Translations under genes and position numbers: made by a program | Notes under the pieces: generated by a model | Told to the model about the DNA's origin: nothing | What the model saw: the letters and a program-made list of their open reading frames with translations, nothing else | Databases searched by the model: none | In this document: in pieces, positions 1 to 5,444 of the stretch | How positions within the stretch are numbered: the first letter of the stretch is position 1 | How the letters are laid out: each line of letters begins with the position of its first letter | Source of the DNA: JAFGKM01 sp964413825 | GTDB lineage: Bacteria; Ratteibacteria; UBA8468; B48-G9; JAFGKM01 | Length of the DNA stretch: 8,325 nucleotides | Assembly (NCBI GenBank): GCA_964413825.1 | Contig: CAYPTS010000076.1 | Coordinates: 1 to 8,325, forward strand | Reading direction: 5' to 3'

Positions 1-34
1 CTTCGCTCAGGACAAGCCTCGCAATGACAAAACG
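1..34. repeat. probable dispersed intergenic repeat fragment, cut by the window edge
   Basis: This stretch lies just downstream of the pilC stop. Read on the minus strand it contains TGTCATTGCGAGG followed by CTTGTCCTGAGCGAAG. Both strings resemble short intergenic repeats (the TGTCATTGCGAG... and GTCCTGAGCGAAG... types) that I know as scattered in many copies in several bacterial phyla; that identification is from memory. Only one copy is visible here and its far end lies outside the window. It has no coding potential of its own. It is not a recognisable rho-independent terminator, because no stem followed by a U-run is seen in the visible part. Confidence 0.45.
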
Positions 35-44
35 AGTGTCAAAT

Positions 45-1274
45 TTACTTCATCGCGCTGGCAATGTTGAATATGGGCAGGTATATCGCCAAAACCACTA
101 TGCCCACTATAGCGCCCAAACTTACAATCAGCACCGGCTCCAGTATCGAGGCAAGCACGTTTAAGGTAGCGTCAACCTCGTCGCGGAAAAAGCGGGCGGT
201 CCTTTGAAGCATCTCCTCCATCTTGCCGGTCTCTTCTCCCACTGCAACCATCCTTACCAGCACCACGGGAAATATCCTGTACTTTCTCATTTCCGCTCCG
301 ACCAGCGAGCCCTTCAGCACGCCTTCGCGCACCTTCTGCACGTTTTTCTCGATAACCCGGTTGCCGGCAGTCCGTGAAACTATGTCCAGCGCCGGCACTA
401 TGGAAACGCCTCCGGCGAGAAGCGTGGCAAGAGAACCCGCAAACCGGGAAAGACTCACCTTGAGCATCAACTCCCCGATAAGGGGCATTTTCAGTTTCAC
501 GCTGTCTATTTTATCCCTTCCCGCAGGCGTCTTTTTAAAAAAATGAAGGAAAACACCGCAAAGCACCAGAAGGAGAAGAATAAAAGGCAGTGCGGAAACT
601 AAAAATCCGCTAATGTTCATTATTATGATTGTAAACTTCGGCAGTTGCGCTCCGAAGTCCTGGAAAACCTCTTTGAATTTCGGAAGCAGAAACAAAAAGA
701 CAAAAGCGACCACCGCTATGAAAAACACGACCACGACCGCCGGGTAACTCACCGCCTGCCTGACCTTGCTTATAAGCGCAAGCTGGTCCTCGAGGTTTTT
801 GGCAATCTCGGCCATCACCTCCGCGAGGTTTCCGCTTTCCTCGCCTGAGGTAACAAGCGCTATGTACAGGGGTGAAAACACCTTGGGATATTTCGAAAGA
901 GACTGCGAAAGGTTATTGCCTTCCTGTATGTCCTTTTTTATGCTCTTTAACACATGCGAAAAATACCGGTTTGACGTTTGAGAACTCAAATCGTCGAGGG
1001 TTTCGATGATAGACACCCCTGCATCCAGCATTGCCGCGGTCTGCCGTGTGAATATGGCAAGTTCCTTCAGGTTCACCTTGCCTTTCTTCACCGCGGATGC
1101 CTCTTTCGTTCCGGCAAGCGCGAATTCTCTCTGTCCCGCCGGAGTTATCGATACGGGGAAAAGGTTCTGCGTTCTCAGGCGGGTAATAACGGCCATGTCC
1201 GAAACCGCCTCGATAACGCCGTCCACCTTGTTGCCGCCTGCGTCTTTTGCTATGTATTGATATCTCGCCATCAT
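45..1274 (-). CDS. pilC: PilC/GspF-type inner-membrane platform protein of a type IV pilus or type II secretion system
   Basis: This is a 409-residue polytopic membrane protein of the usual length for the T2SSF/PilC family. Family members sit in the inner membrane at the base of the machine and couple the cytoplasmic ATPase to pilin or pseudopilin assembly. The N-terminus (ARYQYIAKDAGGNKVDG) is the standard cytoplasmic start. Two T2SSF repeats follow, at about residues 70-195 and 275-400. Each carries the family signature: ALVTSGEESGNLAEVM in the first and VRMVAVGEETGKMEEML in the second. Membrane segments are visible at about 172-197, 218-246 and 377-402. ATG codons at 1274 and 1271 are both possible; AAGGTG and GAAGGG at 1290-1280 (minus strand) serve either, and family members usually begin like the second. 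The gene lies 62 bp after the PilB-type ATPase on the same strand with no promoter seen between, so they are probably co-transcribed. PilC versus GspF cannot be settled without pilin or secretin neighbours. Confidence 0.9.
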   Translation of the reverse strand: MMARYQYIAKDAGGNKVDGVIEAVSDMAVITRLRTQNLFPVSITPAGQREFALAGTKEASAVKKGKVNLKELAIFTRQTAAMLDAGVSIIETLDDLSSQTSNRYFSHVLKSIKKDIQEGNNLSQSLSKYPKVFSPLYIALVTSGEESGNLAEVMAEIAKNLEDQLALISKVRQAVSYPAVVVVFFIAVVAFVFLFLLPKFKEVFQDFGAQLPKFTIIIMNISGFLVSALPFILLLLVLCGVFLHFFKKTPAGRDKIDSVKLKMPLIGELMLKVSLSRFAGSLATLLAGGVSIVPALDIVSRTAGNRVIEKNVQKVREGVLKGSLVGAEMRKYRIFPVVLVRMVAVGEETGKMEEMLQRTARFFRDEVDATLNVLASILEPVLIVSLGAIVGIVVLAIYLPIFNIASAMK

Positions 1275-1280
1275 TTTTGC

Positions 1281-1328
1281 CCTTCACCTTTTATCCTCTC
1301 TCCAGCTGGGAGAGAGGTAGGGAGAGGA
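1281..1328. repeat. palindromic intergenic element between pilB and pilC
   Basis: A perfect inverted repeat, CCTCTCTCC (1295-1303) and GGAGAGAGG (1309-1317), encloses a 5-base loop, AGCTG. The right arm is followed after TA by a near-direct copy, GGGAGAGG (1320-1327). On the far side CCCTTCACC (1280-1288) adds another pyrimidine-rich block. The arrangement of CCTCTCTCC-type palindromes flanked by TTCACC-type blocks recalls REP-like dispersed palindromes seen in many bacterial genomes; that comparison is from memory. On the minus (mRNA) strand the hairpin is followed by ATAAAAGG, not a U-run, so it does not look like an intrinsic terminator. It sits directly ahead of the pilC ribosome-binding region and could affect mRNA processing or the pilB:pilC expression ratio. 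Confidence 0.6.
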
Positions 1329-1336
1329 AGCCGTTG

Positions 1337-3013
1337 TCAGACCATTGTTTTGCTCAGGTATTCCTCTACGGTGGTTATGCCGGAAAGAACCTTTTTCAGA
1401 GCCGCATCCCTGAGCGATGAAAATCCCTGCTTAACACACAGTTCCCTCACGGCATCTTCCTTGCCGCCTTCTATGATAATCTTCTTTATATCCCTGTTCA
1501 CCCGCAGGATTTCAAAAACGGCAATCCTGCCCAAATACCCGGTAAAATTGCATACACTGCATCCCTTCCCCTTGTATATCTTATCCCCTGATTTCAACGC
1601 AACGCCCATGCTCTTGAGAACCTCCCTGCCTTCGGCGTCCTCCTGCTTGCACGTCTTGCATATGCGCCTTACGAGACGCTGTGCCATTATCAGGTGGAGC
1701 GCCTCCGCAACAAGGTAGTTGGGAACGCCCATGTAGTTAAGCCGGGATATGGTGGAAATTGTATCGTTGGTATGAAGGGTGGAGATGACAAGGTGCCCTG
1801 TTAAAGCTGACTGTATTGCAATCTGGGCGGTTTCAATGTCCCTGATTTCACCGACCATGATAACGTCCGGGTCCTGCCGGAGTATCCGTTTCAAAACCTC
1901 TGCAAAGGTAAGTCCTATCTTGGGCTTTATCTGCACCTGGTTTATGCCGTTCAGTTCGTATTCAACCGGGTCTTCGATAGTCGTTATGTTTTTCTCCGGG
2001 GTATTGATAAAGTTCAGTCCCGAATAAAGAGACGTCGTCTTGCCGGAACCAGTGGGCCCGGTAACGATTATCATCCCGTAGGGTTTTTGCAGTCCTTCCT
2101 TATAAAATTTTTCCTCTTCCGGGTCGAAACCCACCACATCGAGCGTTTTCACAAGCGACTTCCTGTCTAAAAGGCGCATGACGATTTTTTCGCCGTATAT
2201 GGCGGGCAGTACCGAAACCCTTATGTCTATATCGCGCGAGCCAATCCTGATTTTAGTTCTTCCGTCCTGTGGAAGCCGCCTTTCTCCTATGTCGAGATTG
2301 GACAGAATTTTCAAACGTGTCACGATGCCGGCGTACGCTCCCTTGGGCGGAGGCGGAAACTGGTGCAGGACTCCGTCTATCCTGAAACGGACGGAAACCT
2401 TGCCTTCCTGCGGCTCAAGGTGTATGTCGGTAGCCCTTTTTTCAACCGCCTCTATAAACAGCGAATTGACGAATTTCACTATCGGCACGTCATCCGCGGC
2501 AACCATCAGCTGGTTTACATCGACGTCGTTTTCTTCATCTTCGAGCGATTCAAGGGCGGAAGCGGTCTTGGACAGGTCCATCGATTCATGGTAGTACTTG
2601 TCCAGATATTCCTCTATCTGGCTTTTGTCCGCGCGCACGACCTTTACCCTGCGGTTGGCCATTCTTATGATTGTATCAATAGCTACCACATCGGTAGGGT
2701 CGCTCATTGCAACCACGAGTTTTTCGTCCTCGAGGGCTATCGCGAAAACGCCGTACCTGCGGGCAATGTTTTCAGGTATGAGTTTCACAACCTCTGCTTT
2801 AATCCCTCTGACCTTGTCCAGTTTTACAAAATCGGACATTTTCTGCTCGGTAAGGCATTCAACTATCTTCTCTTTGGTAACGAATCCTTTCTCCGCGAGA
2901 ATCTCTCCGAGGAACTTTTTGTCCACAGACTGCTGAATGAGGGCGCTGTCCAACTGCTCCATATTGATTATCCCCTTCTCCAGCAGTATCTGTCCAAGGT
3001 CTTTTCTTTCCAT
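1337..3013 (-). CDS. pilB: PilB/GspE-type assembly ATPase with N-terminal MshEN-like domain
   Basis: This 558-residue cytoplasmic hexameric-type ATPase would power pilin (type IV pilus) or pseudopilin (type II secretion) assembly. Residues 5-28 and 34-57 form two 24-residue MshEN-type repeats (LG, G and Q at the expected places) separated by 5 residues; this domain binds c-di-GMP in MshE and some PilB proteins. The rest of the N-domain extends to about 160. The motor core shows Walker A GPTGSGKTT at 319-327, an Asp-box region before it, Walker B DVIMVGEIRD from 383 (Glu389), and the His box GHLVISTLHTND. A tetracysteine zinc site (C452, C455, C485, C488) is typical of PilB/GspE and absent from PilT. 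The ATG at 3013 has a strong Shine-Dalgarno, AGGGAGGT, 10 nt upstream. The gene has its own promoter and precedes pilC. With no pilin, secretin or pilT in view, GspE remains an alternative name. Confidence 0.92.
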   Translation of the reverse strand: MERKDLGQILLEKGIINMEQLDSALIQQSVDKKFLGEILAEKGFVTKEKIVECLTEQKMSDFVKLDKVRGIKAEVVKLIPENIARRYGVFAIALEDEKLVVAMSDPTDVVAIDTIIRMANRRVKVVRADKSQIEEYLDKYYHESMDLSKTASALESLEDEENDVDVNQLMVAADDVPIVKFVNSLFIEAVEKRATDIHLEPQEGKVSVRFRIDGVLHQFPPPPKGAYAGIVTRLKILSNLDIGERRLPQDGRTKIRIGSRDIDIRVSVLPAIYGEKIVMRLLDRKSLVKTLDVVGFDPEEEKFYKEGLQKPYGMIIVTGPTGSGKTTSLYSGLNFINTPEKNITTIEDPVEYELNGINQVQIKPKIGLTFAEVLKRILRQDPDVIMVGEIRDIETAQIAIQSALTGHLVISTLHTNDTISTISRLNYMGVPNYLVAEALHLIMAQRLVRRICKTCKQEDAEGREVLKSMGVALKSGDKIYKGKGCSVCNFTGYLGRIAVFEILRVNRDIKKIIIEGGKEDAVRELCVKQGFSSLRDAALKKVLSGITTVEEYLSKTMV

Positions 3014-3022
3014 AATTAAGAT

Positions 3023-3044
3023 ACCTCCCTATATACGCTTAGGG
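3023..3044 (-). promoter_or_regulatory. pilB ribosome-binding site overlapped by a small 5'-leader hairpin
   Basis: On the minus strand the pilB leader contains AGGGAGGT (3030-3023), a strong Shine-Dalgarno placed 10 nt before the ATG. Its first four bases are also part of the right arm of a small inverted repeat: CCCTA at 3044-3040 can pair with TAGGG at 3031-3027 across an 8-base loop. The stem is only 5 bp, so any masking of the ribosome-binding site would be mild; it could be chance. Confidence 0.4.
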
Positions 3045-3061
3045 TAAAATTTTGTCCTGCA

Positions 3062-3090
3062 ATAGTATCTGAAAAAAGATATAATGTCAA
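3062..3090 (-). promoter_or_regulatory. sigma70-type promoter of pilB
   Basis: On the minus strand a perfect -35 box TTGACA (3090-3085) is separated by exactly 17 bp from TACTAT (3067-3062), a good -10 box. The predicted transcription start is near 3055, giving a leader of about 42 nt before the pilB ATG at 3013. An A-rich run lies immediately upstream of the -35 box and may act as an UP-like element. The promoter is inside the 102-bp gap after the diguanylate cyclase stop, so pilB can be transcribed independently. No terminator is visible between the two genes, so readthrough from the cyclase gene is also possible. Confidence 0.8.
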
Positions 3091-3115
3091 ATTTTTTTTG
3101 GCGGGAAGCCGGATG

Positions 3116-5350
3116 TCAGCGCTCGAAATCTTTGTTTCCGCTTTTCATGACAAACTTATGTTTATACATATTCTCTTCGGCTTCCAGCATCACCGAAGCA
3201 AGTGGTTTTTCCGGTGTGTTTTTAGTTGAACTGCCGCATGCTATTGAAACAGGCATGCCTTTCACATAGATTCCACTGCTGTTCCGGGTTATCCGTTCAC
3301 AGATGGAAAGGACCTCGGCTTTATCCGCGTTCGGCAGAAAAACAACAAATTCGTCCCCGCCCCAGCGCGCAATCAGGTCTTCCTTCCGGCAAGACTTTTT
3401 GAAAACCTCCGCGGCAGATTTCAACATATCGTCTCCGGCGGCATGCCCGTGGGTATCGTTAGTTTTTTTAAGCCCGTTCAGGTCTGCCATTATTACACTT
3501 ATCGGAAGTTGCCTCTTGGTATCGAGACGTTCCATTTCCTCTTCGAGATAGGCGCGGTTGTAAAGTTGCGTGAGGGTATCGTGGAAACTCAAATACCTTA
3601 TCCTTGCCTCTATCTTCTTGCGTTCGGCTATTTCTCTTTCCAGTTCAGCGGTCCGCATGCTTATTTCCCGCTCCATAACCGCGCGGCGGGTGGAAAGAAA
3701 CGAGGCAATGAACGTAAGCGCGCCGGTCAAGAGCAATCCCGCAAGGCCCGCCATCCATCCTTCCTTGAGTTTGTTGGCGGCAAGATAGCCGTCGCTCGGA
3801 TAAACCCTTACCGCATAGGTTCTGCCAAAAGCGAAAACCGGAACGATGACGGAAAAAGATTTTTCCATAAACTGATTTCCTTGTTCAGAGTCTCTTCCGA
3901 TTTCTGAAGAAAACAGCAGTTCCGGCGGGCGTCCCTCGTCCAAGTAAAAAAGGTCGGCCACAATACCCAGTTCCCTGATGCCGCTGCGCTGTATCACCGG
4001 AATCACCAGCGACCTTATCTTTATCCCTGCCGTTATAAAACCTTTCTGCCTTCCAGACCTGACATACTGAAAAACTATAAGGCCGGAAGGAGTGCCTTCA
4101 AGAGCGAAAAGCGTTATAGGCACCGTGGACGTGGGCAGACCGGTACGCAAAGAAGTTTCAAGGGCATCTCTTCTTACGGGTTCGGAACCGAAATCAAATC
4201 CAAGCGCCCCCTCTTCGGGATGCAGAGGCGCCCGACGGTAAAAGTTGGGGTAATACACGTCCCTTCCCGAGACCGGCACGCGCCTGCCTGCCTCGTCCAT
4301 CTGGAAAATTCCGTATCCGGCAAATCCTTCGCTTTGCGCCTGCCGCTCAAACCGCTTCACATCCCCTGCGGGCACCGCTGGAGCCCAAATCCATGCATAT
4401 ACAATGCCGTCCTGCGAAAGAGGTTCCGCAAACCTGTCGAACTCCTGCCGGTCGACGCGGTCGCTTGCACGGAAAAACCCTTCCATCACGCGCATCTTCA
4501 CGCGTATTTCGGAAAGGTCGCCCTTGAGGGAATCCGTCAGTGTCCTTGCAAGAACATTGAAGTTCCGCTCTTTCGAACGGACCTCGGCATTATATGCAAA
4601 AATGGCGGCAAAAGCGGTCAGTACCAATCCGGCGGCAAGGGTAATGTATGCTTCCATGTAACGCATACGCCATCTTCTTTCTTCGCTCAACCGCCCCCTC
4701 CAGTTCAGCAAAAGCCTGCTCGCGAACAATACAGCCAGAAGGAGCAATGTAAAAGAAACGGGGCATTTTTTCGCACTGCGTATTTTCTCCCGCCAGATAG
4801 AAGCGTCATCGTCAATACCGACAGCCACGAGCACGTCTCCCGTAAGAGGGTCGATAACAGGGACAAAAACGGAAATAAACTCACCGAACTCGTCGGCATA
4901 GGGACCTGCCGTACGGGTCTTTTTTTCAATGAAAACTTCTTTCAGTTCGGGGGGAGGGTTCTTATAAACGGTACCTGGCGGTACGGCGGACGGGTCGCCT
5001 TCCCCGTATCCTTCGGGTCCGAATACAAAACCGCCCGCCTTTAATTTCACGGTATAAACCTTGCTGAACCCTTCATCAGGGTATTCCGCCATGGCTACAA
5101 GGTATTTATTAAGGCGCCTGAATTCCGGCAAATTTTCATCGGAAGGCATGAAGGCAAGCTTTTTCACATACTCGACGTTAATCGTATGAACAACATCCAC
5201 AGCCCTGTCCGTGAGGTCTTTACGCATATGCCTGTCTACACTTCTGACTGTGTGCAGGGTAACAAACCAGCCCCCGGCGATGATGACAACCGCCATGAGA
5301 AATACGCCCGGCATGCCTCCGAATGACCTGACTTGACTGTTTTTGTCCAT
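3116..5350 (-). CDS. membrane diguanylate cyclase: Cache-like region, CHASE domain and GGDEF domain
   Basis: This 744-residue protein is predicted to make cyclic di-GMP from two GTP in response to extracytoplasmic signals. Membrane segments lie at about 12-32, 195-213, 232-254 and 529-550, giving two external loops. The first (about 33-193) has a Cache-like stretch (GPYADEFGEF, then PVIDPLTGDVLVAVGID). The second (about 255-528) contains a clear CHASE domain, with YAWIWAPAVPAGD near 317 and GALGFDFGSEPVRRDALE further on. A charged, probably coiled-coil linker (about 555-588) leads to the catalytic domain, with HDTLTQLYNR and DLNGLKKTND. The GGDEF motif is intact at 664-668. The inhibitory RxxD site (R655, D658) sits exactly five residues before it, so product feedback inhibition is expected. 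I place the start at 5350: the promoter lies upstream of this ATG, and an in-frame ATG at 5425 would lie upstream of the promoter. The leader carries a weak AAGAAG ribosome-binding site. The gene lies upstream of pilB on the same strand. Confidence 0.9.
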   Translation of the reverse strand: MDKNSQVRSFGGMPGVFLMAVVIIAGGWFVTLHTVRSVDRHMRKDLTDRAVDVVHTINVEYVKKLAFMPSDENLPEFRRLNKYLVAMAEYPDEGFSKVYTVKLKAGGFVFGPEGYGEGDPSAVPPGTVYKNPPPELKEVFIEKKTRTAGPYADEFGEFISVFVPVIDPLTGDVLVAVGIDDDASIWREKIRSAKKCPVSFTLLLLAVLFASRLLLNWRGRLSEERRWRMRYMEAYITLAAGLVLTAFAAIFAYNAEVRSKERNFNVLARTLTDSLKGDLSEIRVKMRVMEGFFRASDRVDRQEFDRFAEPLSQDGIVYAWIWAPAVPAGDVKRFERQAQSEGFAGYGIFQMDEAGRRVPVSGRDVYYPNFYRRAPLHPEEGALGFDFGSEPVRRDALETSLRTGLPTSTVPITLFALEGTPSGLIVFQYVRSGRQKGFITAGIKIRSLVIPVIQRSGIRELGIVADLFYLDEGRPPELLFSSEIGRDSEQGNQFMEKSFSVIVPVFAFGRTYAVRVYPSDGYLAANKLKEGWMAGLAGLLLTGALTFIASFLSTRRAVMEREISMRTAELEREIAERKKIEARIRYLSFHDTLTQLYNRAYLEEEMERLDTKRQLPISVIMADLNGLKKTNDTHGHAAGDDMLKSAAEVFKKSCRKEDLIARWGGDEFVVFLPNADKAEVLSICERITRNSSGIYVKGMPVSIACGSSTKNTPEKPLASVMLEAEENMYKHKFVMKSGNKDFER

Positions 5351-5366
5351 AATGCTTCTTAATTTC

Positions 5367-5395
5367 ACTATACTCCACAGATACAGGAGTGTCAA
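5367..5395 (-). promoter_or_regulatory. sigma70-type promoter of the diguanylate cyclase gene
   Basis: On the minus strand TTGACA (5395-5390) and TATAGT (5372-5367) are separated by exactly 17 bp. The expected transcription start is about 5360-5358, only 8-10 nt before the ATG at 5350. The weak Shine-Dalgarno AAGAAG (5360-5355) would then lie at the very 5' end of the mRNA. This promoter decides the start codon, since the longer reading frame from 5425 would begin upstream of it. It is back-to-back with the ligA promoter; the two -35 boxes are 14 bp apart. Confidence 0.78.
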
Positions 5396-5409
5396 TATTT
5401 TTCGTATTT

Positions 5410-5438
5410 TTGTGCGGGAAGGCAAGACAGGTTATAAT
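5410..5438 (+). promoter_or_regulatory. ligA promoter, predicted to give a leaderless mRNA
   Basis: A perfect -10 box TATAAT (5433-5438) has a partial -35 box TTGTGC (5410-5415) exactly 17 bp upstream; only the TTG of the -35 box matches the consensus strongly. Transcription normally starts 6-8 bases after the -10 box, here about 5444-5446, which coincides with the ATG at 5445. No purine-rich Shine-Dalgarno sequence is present before that ATG, which fits a leaderless transcript. Confidence 0.65.
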
Positions 5439-5444
5439 TTTACC

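Noticed and set aside
1295..1317. rho-independent terminator after pilB
   Set aside because: The hairpin is perfect, but no U-run follows it on the minus strand, and pilC continues in the same direction.
978..1718. 246-codon open frame on the plus strand across the pilC/pilB junction
   Set aside because: It is antisense to two well-supported genes and spans their intergenic palindrome. It has no ribosome-binding site or family resemblance.
2363..3019. 218-codon open frame on the plus strand opposite pilB
   Set aside because: It mirrors pilB codons and no domain is recognisable in its translation.
3080..3085. plus-strand TATAAT as a promoter inside the pilB upstream region
   Set aside because: No suitable -35 or credible plus-strand gene follows. 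The bases belong to the spacer and -35 region of the minus-strand pilB promoter.
3011..3095. dif-like recombination site for the Xer protein
   Set aside because: AT-rich patches here resemble halves of a dif site only loosely. They are better explained as promoter and leader, and no 28-bp two-arm site is seen anywhere in the window.
3014..3115. c-di-GMP (GEMM) riboswitch upstream of pilB
   Set aside because: It was considered because of the cyclase context, but the leader is only about 42 nt and shows none of the expected paired elements.
4220..5044. 274-codon open frame on the plus strand opposite the cyclase gene
   Set aside because: It lies wholly antisense to a gene with clear domains, and its translation is rich in Cys, His and Arg with no recognisable fold. 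It is a shadow of the real frame.
5343..5444. 34-residue N-terminal extension of LigA
   Set aside because: The family N-terminus begins at the ATG at 5445, and the extension would cross both divergent promoters and the start of the cyclase gene.
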